In this document: positions 14,984-27,200 of the stretch, piece after piece
Layout of the letters: the number at the start of each line of letters is the position of its first letter
Position numbering within the stretch: position 1 is the first letter of the stretch
Origin: Paragordius varius
Lineage: Eukaryota > Nematomorpha
Assembly (NCBI GenBank): GCA_964247055.1
Contig: OZ176052.1
Location: 6,944,001-7,008,000, forward strand
Length of the DNA stretch: 64,000 bases
Reading direction: 5' to 3'
The notes under the pieces: generated by a model
Told to the model about the DNA's origin: nothing
The model's input: only the letters and a program-made list of their open reading frames with translations
The model's database searches: none
Program-made: the position numbers and the translations under genes

Positions 14984-17920
14984 CGTTTAACATATGTTTA
15001 ATAATTTTGATTGGGTATTTTAAAAGTGTTCAGTTTTACGGTTATCATGCATAATTGATTATTTCGAGTTACAATGTAAAAAAATTATGATGTTTTAGCA
15101 TACACAAAGGCTATAATGTCAGTTTCACTTGTTTAATAATTGAATGCAAAAATATTGATAATTTCTGAAAAATTTTAAAATGGTTAGGATCAGATATAAA
15201 TATCAACAGACGTATTGCGATAGGCAAATCAAATATGACAAAATATGGACTTATTAATTCTTTAATTTTCCCAAGAATGTTATATCTAAAAGTTGGACCA
15301 TAGTGGAGAACGTTTGATAAATGCATTTGAATTATGGTGCTAGCGGAAAGCTATACAACTAACATGGCGGGACAAAATGAAAAATTTGATAGTTCTAGAA
15401 AAAATAAATCCCACTATAATCAGCCATTATTTAAAACGAAAGTTATCGATGCGCTGGGCAGAAATTCTAACTCAGAACACAAACTCCTCATTACCAAATC
15501 TTTACAACAGAGAAAATTGGCGCACATTTATCTACGAAAAAGCTATAAATACAACGACTTTAGCTTCATACAATACAATACATCATAAAACTTTTTTCAA
15601 ATGGTAAATAATACTGTCGCTCTGTATAAACTGGTATTAAGAAAATTTTAATTTTTTACTGAAAGTATTGATTATAGGGTATATTTTTAATGCAGTAACA
15701 ACTTTTATATATTAAGCGGTATCACACAATTATTTTTTGGTTTAGCATTTTAATAAATTCCTTGGGATTGATAAAAAATCAATTTAACAAAGAGTGTTCG
15801 CTTTTAAATTATTTTGTAATATCTTTAAGCTGAAATAGCAATCATTTTAATTTTTGGTAAGCATAACCGCTATAGAAAGCTATAATAGAAAGTAATAATA
15901 TGATAAAAAAAATGGCATGCTGCGATGTAATTAAACTTACCATCATTTAATAAGTCTAAAATATAAGGAAATAAAATTGAATTCCATTGTTTGGATGTCG
16001 CTGAAATACCCCTAAAGTTATAAAATATTGCTGATTCAGACACAAATTATTTATTTTACCCTTAAAATTAATAAAATCCATAATAAATATCTATTGAAAT
16101 CTAATCTAAATGATTCGCTATCAGGAAAATATGCAGTTTCGATTACCCTTACATATTATATGTGGGTTCAATGCCTTAGCCACTCTACCACTACTTAAAA
16201 TTTATCATTTTTTAATTTTTATATCAAGTTAACAGTGTTTATCGAAAAAAGTTAATATAGTCTGTTATTTATAGTGTAGGCACAATAGCGGATTGATTAG
16301 CAACAATGTTAAGACACAGCAATTTTTTAGATGTATGGCAATTGTTTCAAATTAAAAATAAGTCAAATAAAACATTCTATGGTAGGTTTTATCTATACAA
16401 AAACTTGGCATACTGGGGACAATTCGCAATTGTTAAATTTGGCTAATGATAAATTTTCTATTGAAAATATTTTAATTAATTAAATTTTGGCCCAATTTTG
16501 CACACTGTTTTGAGACAAAAAGTGGTCTTAAGTCTGAAGTGTGACCATTATTAATTTTAGAAGTATTTGTAAAATAAACCCCAAAGAAAAAATACAAAGC
16601 TCAAAATCCATTTAAAAATAAATTATAATGAAGATATATAAATATGGTTTTAATAGATTTCAATGTTAAAAAATTATATATATATATATATATATACGTT
16701 TGCAAATACATGCATAATATTTAATAAAATTTAAAAATTGTTAATTTTTTGACGTATATTATACAAAATTATATTTTAAATATCGTTGCAACAATAAATA
16801 AAAGCATATTGATTCATAAGTATGCCAAAATATGCGCGCGCGCGCTTTTTAATATATTTTAGCTTAGGGTTATTGTTACCATTTTATATATTATTAATTT
16901 TAATCTTATATTGGTTACATGTAAATTTATTAATTATGTATAACTAAAAATCAAAAGTAATAATAAATTCATGATTCAAATAAAATATAAAACAATAGGA
17001 ATGAATGATTTATTCATATTTTACCCATAAAATATAGGATATTATATATCCAACACAAAAAAACGGATAATTTATCGATCGATACGATCCCCAGTATACA
17101 ACATATATATATTTATCACATATTTACTAAAAATATATTTATGAATAATAGTAATAATAATAAACCATAAAAGCAGATTCTAACTTATAAAACTTTTTTT
17201 GTTACATATTTATCTCTATTTCATTATTAGAAAAAAGATCGAAGAATAAAATAGAATGGATGAATTCATTTTAACTAGATTTTATAACTTTTGAAATAAA
17301 AACAGCACTATAAAAGCGTTGTCATGTTAGGTTTTAACATAAGCATGTCATATATATATATATAGGGGATAGTATTGAATTATAACAATTCTTTTATAAT
17401 TGTATAAAAAAGCCTAAAATTATCATTTAATTTATTTGAAAAAAAAATCAAAAAATACTTTAATTAGCTTTTGTGAAGAATTACAAATTAAAACGATTTT
17501 TCGAAAATCCTTATAGTTTAGGAAAAATCAATATATGGAATGAAAACGTTTTTTTAACTTAGACAGATCGGTCGTTAAATCACACTAATACCATATATTT
17601 ATCTTTTAAATTAGTACATAAAACAACTTATTATCATCTAACTAATACCTCCATTAATTAATAAACACGTAATTATATATTAATTATTCACAAGCAAATT
17701 GTGTTATAAAAATATGGAATGAGAGTGATTTGCAATATAACAATCTACCTTGCGGTGTCAAGTTTTCTATGGGTGTCGTATTTGCGCTAAAATAGGCTTC
17801 ATCATCAGATGATGGTTTGGACGCTGAACAACGACTATTTAACAAAACCGATTTCGGGCCATTTGAATTTTCTTGCCGACTATTATTGCTATCAAGTACT
17901 ATTGTCTCAGTATCAATCAT
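7427..17920 (-). CDS. ERR: Estrogen-related receptor (NR3B-type nuclear receptor), complete, 8 coding exons
   Basis: Coding exons on the minus strand, in transcript order: 17749-17920, 12973-14478, 11924-12178, 10647-10748, 9663-9860, 9136-9411, 8183-8301, 7427-7552. All introns are GT-AG and all phases join, giving 918 codons with the stop. The start is an ATG at 17918-17920 and the stop is TAA at 7427-7429. The protein has a long Asn/Ser-rich N-terminal region (about residues 1-570), a two-zinc-finger DNA-binding domain (from Cys576) and an ERR-like C-terminal extension ([16 protein letters not shown]). The ligand-binding domain carries the ERR-like words AKQLP, IYRSLPY and, at the end, the AF-2 helix [10 protein letters not shown]. 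The P-box is CEACKA (residues 593-598), which marks ERR; estrogen receptors have CEGCKA. ERRs are nuclear transcription factors that bind extended half-sites without a known endogenous hormone. The 570-residue A/B region is far longer than in vertebrate or insect ERRs. Promoter and UTRs are not defined here. Confidence 0.95.
8370..8594. mobile_element. MITE family A (TA-flanked hairpin), full copy in an ERR intron
   Basis: Inverted-repeat element with outer ends CAGTCATGTATCC (left) and, read inward from the right, CAGTAATGTAACC, both flanked by TA (8368-8369 and 8595-8596). Long internal arms face each other (AAATATTTGGTAAAGAATGG against its complement). Ends starting CAGT with a TA duplication are typical of Tc1/mariner-derived MITEs. 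A partial copy lies at 37112-37216. Confidence 0.85.
8597..8731. mobile_element. MITE family B (hairpin), abutting MITE A
   Basis: A 135-bp near-perfect hairpin whose arms begin TAGTATGCATTTTAATGG on the left and, complemented, CAGCATGCATTTTAATGG on the right. It shares the TA at 8595-8596 with MITE A, so the two lie exactly back to back. A second copy sits in a TEX2 intron at 41637-41822. Confidence 0.85.
11924..12178 (-). other. ERR: ERR exon 3: DNA-binding domain
   Basis: This 255-bp exon encodes both C4 zinc fingers of a nuclear receptor. The first finger starts LCLVCGD and continues through [17 protein letters not shown]. The second holds RRKACQACR and ends at GMLREG. The exon ends GAAG|GTTAGT and continues in phase with the next exon, which starts [16 protein letters not shown], the conserved C-terminal extension that contacts the extended half-site. 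Cysteine spacing is normal, so DNA binding should be intact. Confidence 0.97.
12973..14478 (-). other. ERR: ERR exon 2: giant Asn/Ser-rich A/B (N-terminal) region
   Basis: A single 1506-bp exon encodes about residues 58-559. The acceptor is TATATAG just above 14478 and the donor is CATA|GTACGT at 12967-12972. The sequence is low-complexity and rich in Asn, Ser, Asp and Thr (for example runs such as NNINNNE), with no recognisable domain. This matches the expected position of the poorly conserved AF-1/A-B region of nuclear receptors. It is the largest exon of the gene, and there is no in-frame ATG at its 5' edge, which supports joining to the upstream exon at 17749-17920. Confidence 0.9.
14939..14982. 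repeat. (TA)n microsatellite
   Basis: About 22 uninterrupted TA dinucleotides within the first ERR intron. Confidence 0.98.
16834..16845. repeat. (GC)6 tract
   Basis: A pure alternating GC run of 12 bp in otherwise AT-saturated intron sequence. Confidence 0.95.
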
Positions 17921-19842
17921 AGAGAATTTATTATATAAGTAGTTTCATAAAAAAATAAGTCATTTGATTGAATGTTAGATAATAATGCAGAGATTTTGTC
18001 AAAGAAGGAATTGTAATCGCTTGAAGGGGCCAACACATTGTCAAATTTGTTTTATATAAAATTAACGGTGGCACTTTTGAAAAAAAAGTTTATATGTATG
18101 AATAGTACAAAACAAAAAATAGATAAGTGTAAAAACTGATAAAATATGAAAAAATATTGGTTTAAGTAAATATTATAAATTAATATTCATCATCATCATT
18201 CCGTTAACATATATTGTATTTCACAACAGTAAATATAACAATATAATAAAAGAATGAAAAATGAAAAATTATTGATAAAAAAACAAAAAGCGATATTTTT
18301 GTGGTATATTAGTTCGTTAGTTATTTTTAGTATATGCGCATACTTACTCCATGTCAAATTATATGTTTCCGTTAAATTCCGATTGTATGTATATATATAT
18401 ACTTATATCTAAACGCTTCAATTCTAACTGTTAAATTAGTACTAATGAAATTATTTATTGGAGAGCTTCAGTAGAGAGAATAATCGACGACAAAATCGTA
18501 TATGTGATTTAAATTGGTGAAATATATATAATTCAATTTTAGTGTTTATATATTCATAAAGTATAAAAAATGACTCGGGGGTAATCATAATTTTACCTAT
18601 ATAAGTAATAAATATGTGTATGTGCATCTTTCACCCAAATTAGTATTATTATTATTATCATTACAAATCATCATTATATTTATTGATTGATAAATTAACT
18701 GTATAAAAAATAAAAGATAAAAATTCTATATTTATACCTTATATAATCTATTCTTTCCAAAAATGAAAGATGATAGATATGAAAATACGCATAGTTATAC
18801 AATTAAATTTTATAATTTTTGCATATAAATTTATTACAAATAACTAAGTTTGGAATAAATTAGGTGAAAATTTAACTACACTTAATATCATTAATATATT
18901 TATTAAAAATGTTATCAGCAAAGAATGTGTAAAAAATATTCTTGTTTTTGTGTGTGTAAAAATTATAAATTAAAAATCGATTTGGAACACACATGTATTA
19001 AACAATAATTGGGTTGAAAACAAAAATATTTCCTTTGCAAGCCAAAAAATCTTAATATGCCTATATTTATAGATTAAAAATTGTAAATTGATGTTAGATA
19101 TTTTTTATGTCATAAGTTATGTACCAAAATCGCGCAATTATACATTGTTTTACGGTTTTTGAAGTAAGTTTAACGAAAACGATTAAAATAAGTTGACAAG
19201 TACTTCCTAAATATAGACAATTTATTTGGTTTATTGTATTCACTAATAAATATGTAGTTATTTTAATTAAACACACTGTTGCCATTGAAACTAGATTTAA
19301 AAAATGGATTCAGTTATTAATTGGTTGGAAATTACAAGTGTTTTTCAATAAATTTTACAATGATAAAATTATCAAATGTGAAGGATCTTTTTCAATGATT
19401 TATTGTTAAACCACCAAATTATTCATAAATTATTAATTAACTATTGATGTTTTGGTTAATTACTTTTTTATAAATTATATGGTAAATAATTTAGCCGTTC
19501 CTTAAAGATAAAAAATATACCAAAAAATACTCATATTAGCGGTTTTTACTGTTTTTTTGCATTTATTTTATCGGTTTTCGATCCCACAAAAATTTTGGAT
19601 TCCGAAAGAAAACCATCGACTCTATCTAAAAAAAAATTGGTCTCCAAAACGAATTTGGATTTGTTCACTTTAAAAATTTCGTTATAAACACGCTTTAAGA
19701 GCAAAAATTTTTAATCACAAAATCTGAGGCTGAAATTATCGAGGCATCAAATTTATTTAAAAAATGATTATATAACTTTAAAGTATTACGTTTCAAGCGT
19801 GGTGTAATTATAAATGCTTTATATAAATTTTTCAATTTATAT
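17921..19842. other. Sequence upstream of the ERR start codon
   Basis: No coding exon is recognised. It must contain the ERR 5' UTR and perhaps its promoter, but no TATA or initiator element stands out against the AT background. Near 19560-19660 there are degenerate repeats of the type GATCCCACAAAAATTTTGG, related to sequences near 44930 and 59700. Confidence 0.5.
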
Positions 19843-20958
19843 CACTGTGTGCAAAAAAATTGTAATAAAACCTATTTTTCATGAGATAGCTTGTGACCAG
19901 CGAATTCATTTGCCGCAAAAATTTTTATTTGTTGGCGACCTATTTTTGAAATATTAAGAGAAAATCAAAATTAGACAAAAAGTGATTAAGGATAATTAAG
20001 GATTCTTAAAAAATAATGATAAAACGTGAGATATTATGGTTTATAATCATAGCAGATATTTACAATTTATATCCTAAAATTATATTTAGGATTTTATTAA
20101 AACTCAGATTAAAAAATCGCGTTTTTCTTTTAACATAATTAAGAGACAAAATTTCTTTATGAAACGCTAACATTTGTTTTTTATTTTCTTAGCCAAACTC
20201 ACTTTAAAAATCTTAACATTCATATTTTATTAAGTAAAAGCATATATATCAAAATAAAACCAAAAAAAATTGTTTTATATTTTTCATTTTTGGTTTATGA
20301 GTGTATAAAAAATTTAGTGTTTTATTTTGGAATCTTACATGAGCGGGAATATAAGGTATAGAAATTTATGCAAAATAGTTTCACAAGTATTGGAATATCA
20401 ACCAACAATCCGACATATTTTGTATAAATGAATATACTTTATAATTCTCGCTCATGTAAGATTCCAAAAAAAACATTAATTTTTTTATACACTCCTAAAC
20501 CAGATGAAAAAAATAATGAAAAAATAAAAAACAATATTTTTTTGGTTTTATTTTATTATATAAGCGTTTATTACTGAATAAAATATGCATGTTATAAAAT
20601 TTAATCGTGAGTTTAACTAGAAAATAATTTTTAAAAAAATATGTTAATATAGTTTCATAAAAAAATTTTGTCTTTTAAGTAAGTTAAAAGAAAAACGCGA
20701 TTTTTAGATCTGAGTTTTAATAAAAATCCTAACTATATAATTATAGGATAATTATAAATTCTAAATATCTGCTATGATATAAATCATAATATCTCAAGTT
20801 TAATAATTATTTTTTTAATTATTCTAAACTTTCAATTTTCGCCCAATTTTAATCTCAACATTTAAAAACTAGGTCGTCAACAAACAAAATTTTTTGCGGC
20901 AAATGTCATAAACTATCTCGTGAAAAAAAAAATTATTAAAAAAATTAACCCCACAATG
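19843..20958. mobile_element. 1.1-kb foldback (long terminal inverted repeat) element
   Basis: Two arms of about 500 bp are inverted relative to each other around a centre near 20390. Matching blocks include GGAATCTTACATGAGCG (20330) with CGCTCATGTAAGATTCC (20449). Others are TTTGCCGCAAAAATTTTTAT (19909) with AAATTTTTTGCGGCAAATG, and GAGATATTATGGTTTATAATC (20030) with its complement near 20785. Outer ends begin near CACTGTGTGC. No transposase frame is visible inside. A solitary, diverged left arm occurs at 35907-36115, which shows that this is a dispersed family. Confidence 0.88.
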
Positions 20959-21933
20959 TATTTGCATATCTGTTTTAAAAAAACTATAGATATATAGTAT
21001 CAATTATAAAATTACTTGTATGGACGGTAACATGTTATAGTGTTTGTCCCAGAGCAATCTTATCAAAAAATATTGCCAATAAAATTAGTTTTATAAATAT
21101 AAATATAAAAAATTAGAATTATTTTTTCAAAAAGCTTTTAATTATAATTATATTAGATACACAATCTCAAATTTTGGTAGCAACAATTCATATGAAACCA
21201 GCTGATGAACAATTTTTATCAAGTTTTGAATAAATATGTAATCAAAAGAATTTTAAAGTCAATTAATAATATTTTTTAATTCAATGTTTTTATTTGCCAA
21301 AATCATTAAGTTATTCAATAAAAAAATATTTGGCGGCTAAAGGTTTAGGATTATGATTATTTCCATTTTTACACTCTAAAAATTTATAATCTAATGGCTA
21401 TGAAATGTGTAATTTCATCCATTATCATTAATTTGTAAGTTACCTATATTTAGTATTGCTCTGGCGTGAAAAACTATCCCGAAAGGCAATGAAGTGTTAT
21501 TCAAGTTTCAAAAATGTTAGACTTCTGGAACTTTATAAAAAAATAATTTTAAAAAACCATATTTAATATATTTTTGCATAATTCAATTTTAATTTAGTAC
21601 TAGCTTTTAATAAATATAATTTTACATAATGTGCACAATATTTTAAACATTTATTTGCCATAAAAAGAACTCTTTAAAATGCCTTATAGCTAAAAGGACC
21701 ATGAATACAATCAATATATATTTAGGATATAGCACTGATTTTTAATAAGTGGCTCCAACTTAAAAATGTGGTTAAATTTAAAGTTTGTTTATTGTGAAAT
21801 AATGGGTATTAAATCAATTTTCAACTTTTAATGGTAAGACTGCATGTTTTTTAAACATATTTCCCAAAAGTTTACTAAATGCGTATAAGCCTTTTTTAAA
21901 TCAATAATGTAGAAATTCAAAACCGGTGGTCGT

Positions 21934-22401
21934 GTTAAACCATTCTATTCCTAAATTATTAGCTAAAAATTATATTACCACTTAATTAAAAGCATTTAAT
22001 TAAACCAAATTTAAAATATGCATTCTCTAGCCTTTTAGTCGCATGATTCAAAAAAAAGTTAAATTGTATTGCTAAATTTTTCAGTACCTTTTTTTAATCG
22101 CTAATAAAATAGGCATTATTGTTTAATAAATAGTAACTTTAGAAAGCTTTTCAATTACAATATAGCAGCAAGTTTTTCTATTTATTTATTTAATATCAGC
22201 TGTTGGTGTCAATCAGGGAGCTTTCCCAATTATGGAATCATGAACTTAAAAAACTTTAATATAGTTTTTTAATCTGTCACAAAAGAACAATGTTTGGCAA
22301 TTTAAACTTTCAAATAAGTATATATTCCTAATTTAAATTCTATGTATAAAACTACCCAAAATGTAATTGCCTGCAAAAAGGAAAAGATAATGAAGCGTTA
22401 A
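21934..22401. mobile_element. TACCCC-family TIR element, diverged copy
   Basis: The right end reads CTACCCAAAATGTAAT ... AATGAAGCGTTAA, matching the ends of copies at 37073 and elsewhere. Internally it shares GAACAATGTTTG with the copy at 52424-52918. The left end (GTGTTAAACCATTC) is less certain. Confidence 0.55.
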
Positions 22402-22871
22402 TAATTTTAGCATTAAACATTTTATTTAGTTGTTCCTTTACTTGCGACGCAAATATTGATCCCTTAAAATGTGGATGAAATTTTGTAATTGCTTGTAGAA
22501 ATTTATGATCCCGTCTTTCAATTCAAAATGTCGATATTTTCTATAAGGCGCACTTAGAAAATGGTAAAATATTTAAACCAAGTATCAACGCATCTTCGCT
22601 TTTAAATTACCGTTATAATAATATAATATCACTAAAAAAGTAAAGAATGATGTAAATTGGATGTTGCCATAAGAAACGATTTTTCCCTAGAAGCATAAAT
22701 TTTTACGGTTTTAATCAACATTTTTTGGCTTTTATTACTAGTTATCAATTAGTTAGGATAATTTTAATCATAATTTAATTATAATAATGTAAATTCCCAA
22801 TTTGATGCATAATCCTTAAACTAAATTATTAAAAGATATTCAGTGGATGTTAAATACATTAGCGTCTTGAA

Positions 22872-23260
22872 CAGGGATGTCCAATACGCGGCTCTCCAAG
22901 ATATAGTGTGCGGGCTGCGAAAGGTAGATGACCAAATAAATTTCTAAGCATCATTTGCAAAAAACTCTCTCAAAATTCTAATATTTTTTAAACTGTTTTG
23001 AATATGTCTTTCCGAATTTTGGCAGCAAACTTTGAAAAATTGGTATAAATATTAAATATTCGAGTCAAAAATGCGGTTCGAAAATTTTATGTTGGAAACC
23101 AATGTTAAACGTGGTTGTTCAATTTTAGCCGATTGAAATAATATTATTCTATTTATCTAGTCTATAATTTTGGCAAAATAATGTTGGCTAAATCAACCGT
23201 TTGAGTGTGCAGCCCACCAATTTACAACCCAAATAAATTGAATCTCAGCAAAACTTAAAA
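22872..23260. mobile_element. Possible hAT-type transposon remnant
   Basis: Begins CAGGGATGTCCAATACGCGG and continues with a GC-rich GTGTGCGGGCTGCG block. The CAGGG-TGTCCAA start followed by a rich CGGGC block resembles the ends of many hAT-like elements. No transposase frame survives and the right end is not identified. Confidence 0.35.
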
Positions 23261-24200
23261 AATAATTCAATACGTCATGAAATCCAATAATATATACATA
23301 ATAATAATTTGGCCTTATTCTAACATTAAAGATGTAATACAAAATTATATAGAATAAAATTCAACTTATTCCATTTATTATGTTTTCACAACTTATAAAG
23401 CTACCAACTGCCAAATCCATAAATCATTATTCTATTCAAAATGCAAATGAGATTATAAATAACATATGAGTATTGATATTCGATATGGAAAGACCTTTGA
23501 ATACTGCATGTTTCATCCATTAAGTCTGCATTGTTGGTATTTTATGTATGCTCAATACATTCATCCGTGTCTAATAAAAATTATATTATGTTAATTTGTT
23601 AACTTTTAACATAAAAGGTAAATAAGATACTAAAATCTAAAAAATAGTAAGCGTGAATGTGTTATGGGAATTACAAAGCTAATGGCTGTAAATTTAGAAA
23701 AAGAGTAACAATGAAACACATGTCATGAAATCCAATATATATGTGGCCCAATTCGCCTATTAAGAATCTAATATACTACAGTAAACACATTCGAATTTAA
23801 AAAAATAATCCTGAAACATTTTAGTTTAAACATAAATTTCAAGTTGGAGAAATTTCTCACAAATTTTATTACAAATAACCTTCATTTATAACACAACAAA
23901 CTAATTATCAACCAAGATTAATATAAATATAAATTGGAACCCACTTAAAAAGTAAACCATTTATTTCTTATGCAACCAAATTAAATTTGCGGAATATCAG
24001 TTTTTTATCATTTTTTTAAAATAAAATTTAGTAAATGCTATAATCAAATTTTCATGTCATGAATGAGAAAATTATAACCAAACAAACAATAATATTTGAA
24101 TAATTAACCACTTAAATCACTCAACACAAAAATAGTTATGATACTGTGTAACATCTATTTTAATTGGTTTTAAGTAATACTCTACGAAATAAAAAAATAC

Positions 24201-24206
24201 TTTATT
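24201..24206 (-). terminator. Poly(A) signal overlapping the stop codon of gene C
   Basis: On the minus strand the last codons read AAACAATAAAG, so the hexamer AATAAA includes the TAA stop. It is followed by a T-rich stretch. Confidence 0.55.
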
Positions 24207-27200
24207 GTTTATCCAGAAAATCCTCCAACTTTTTTTGCATTGTACCAAATACTTCATCGTTTGGAAACTGAATGACAACTGTTAACATGCTGTTTTTTGC
24301 TGTATCAAAATCCTTTAACCAAATTAGCACCTAAAATATCACAATAAATAATTATATAAGCATATTTTTTTATCAATAGAAACAATTTTTCAACCAAACT
24401 CACACATTTCCAACCAAACAGAACATTTCTAAAACAACTTTTTACTTATTCTCTAAACTCAACACTATTATCGAGTGCCAATAAATTTTTTGAACGTTTA
24501 AGTATATAGACCCTCTAGTTTTAATTTAATTCGATTTTTTTCCTAAAATATTAATCCAAATTTTTGGGGGTATAAATTTAATTTAAATTGCTTTAACGCA
24601 TTTTGAACGAAAACATTGATTATTAATAAAAACTTTAAAATTTAATGCGTATTTCATATTTAAAAAAATATTTTTTGAACAAAGTTTTATTTAATTTAAA
24701 AATGCTTGAAAAAGTGTCGAGTTTGTTTGAAAAAAAAACATAGTATAATTATGGATGACACTACATAAAAAGGTGTTACATAATCAAACCAAAAAAACTA
24801 CTGATATATAGCAGTCAAGAAATTCTTCGAAACAAAAATTTTCTGATTCAAAGATAGATCTTGATTGATTGTGAGATAGACAAAAGTTTAGTGTTGCGCG
24901 CAAACTATCATCATACCACTTAATTAAACGCTGAACATTCCTGTCCGCTACTTTGATGTTGAGCCCTAAAATACCGACAAAATATTACCAATGATGTATA
25001 CAATAGCACAGCGTAACTAAATATTTTCGTTAAACTAAGCAAAAATTTTGTTTTTGACTGAGCATTGCTAAAAATCTCATATTTACTTCTTTAAAGTATA
25101 AAAGGAATATATATAGCCGTATCTCAAAATTATTATTATTTTAAAAAATAATACGGCCATGTTTTTGCATTCAACCCAATTTTTTTAAATAAGAGTAAAT
25201 CCACATTTCCGAAAGATAGCAGATTCAATCAATTAAATTAAAATTATATTTTCATGGGATTAAGATTTTCACCCAATACATATTTTTACATTTTCCGAGT
25301 GCAATAAAATAAATATATACTTTAGAGAGATAAAAATATATAAAATTAACTGTGTATATTATTTTATGATGAATCATTGTTAGCGAAATCTTATAACCTA
25401 GACGACATTAATAAAATTAGTTATAATCACTGATTTTTGATACATCTTGAAAGTTGCAAAATAAATTACGTTATAATTTAAACTTCCTTATCTTATATAT
25501 TGAAATTATTTAATTATAATTGTTAAAATTTACGGCAATGAACAATTAAAAAGCAACAAATAGGCAATTTATATAACAAAGTTTTGCTTAATTTTTAATT
25601 AATTAGTATAAAGGTTTAAATAGTTTGATAAATTAGTTTTAATTGTTAATCTATCGTTCTATAATATACCATTTACATTTTCGCCCCAAAACATCAAATC
25701 ACCCCTAAACAATTCAAATTCAGCCTAAAAATGAAATGCTTCGCTTCATATTACTAAATTAAAAGGAAAAATTATCGTTTTTCTTTGGCGACTATTTTGC
25801 CATATAATAATTTTTTTGCATAATTCATTAATAAATGCAGAGTGAAAATATCTACTTTAAAAAAAAATTCTTTATTTTTGTATTTTTTGATGACATTCCA
25901 AGAATATAATACAAACATAAATAAAACAATTATAAGCGATAAATCATTTATTAATCAAAGTATGTTATAGTCTAATTCTTGGTGCACATATGCCCCTCCG
26001 CAGCATTTGAAATTGACATAATCGCAAAAGCCTTTATCATCTGATGCCGTTATTTGTTGGCATCCATAACTAATTAAACCCTTTAATAATACAGCACTTT
26101 TCTTATTTTTTGAGAAAGCAACATAAGATTTCACTTTGGAAAAACCCGTTTCCTCGGTTTAGCATGTAGCTATTTAGGGCCAAAAATGAAATATTGTATG
26201 TTCATCTATCAGCTATTTTCTTAAAACTTCCTTCTTATAAATCTTTCCATTAACCATCTTAAATGATTTCCATCCATATTCGAGGAGGTAAGATATTCAC
26301 ATAATTCTTTTAAAAAATTAGAGAATATAGGCAGGTAAGGTTCAGGACTCCAGATTCGATTCTGGCCAAGAAGTATAATTTCCGCCACAACTTACAATCT
26401 TTACATTGTTCTGTCGAAAAGCTACATTGATTCAAGTCCATTTTTATGTTATCATTATACGAAAAGAGTGGTCGCCCTTTCTTCTTTTGCCATCAACATT
26501 AATGTTTTCCCTAGTATTTAGAGGGTGGGATATGATCATTTATATTTCTTTCACAATCTATTTTATGAAATACGATTCCATGAAACCATAGAGCAACGAT
26601 AAGGGTTATGATTCTTCTTTTTATGTTAGGAAGCTCAATGGCCCTTGTACCACGTTTGGATCTTCCGAACTTTCTCCTGAGGTGATTGTGGAAACTACAC
26701 TCATCGATGAACACTACTTTTGATGTATCACAACAACACAACCAAATGTTTCGTTGAACTAAATACGTGCTACTTTATCTTGATTATTTCCAGGTAATTT
26801 ATTTTTAATCTCAGTAGAGTTTTTTTGTTGTTATAGTGGTCTTTGATAGTATTTGAATACTGCTGCAAGAAATACGAAGATCGCATTCATGTTTAAAATA
26901 TTTTGTGATTTTAGAATGTTTTCGCTAATTTTTTCTTCGAGTATGGTTGGTTACAATACAATTAATATCTTTTGATATCTATTTCCACCTATCGATTTAC
27001 ATTATTTTTTTGTAGTTTATAACAAATGATATGGCGGTTGTATAATTGATATCCAACGATTCAGCCACCCTTTTTATTAAATATCCATCCATAATTGTTG
27101 ATCTTATCAGGCATTCTTATCATTTTCACTTAAATTAACTTTTTACCTCTAATTTAGAAGACCAATAATAGAAATATCACAATCTTGATTTGTTGAGGCT

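Larger units (their letters stand above)
20959..24201. other. Gene-free interval apart from the transposon scraps listed
   Basis: Three kilobases of AT-rich DNA between the foldback element and the 3' end of gene C. I found no exon with paired splice signals on either strand. Confidence 0.5.

Noticed and set aside
26330-26400. tRNA-like T-arm (CCAGATTCGATTCTGG)
   Set aside because: The loop is one base short, and no acceptor, D or anticodon stem can be drawn. It may be a SINE scrap at most.
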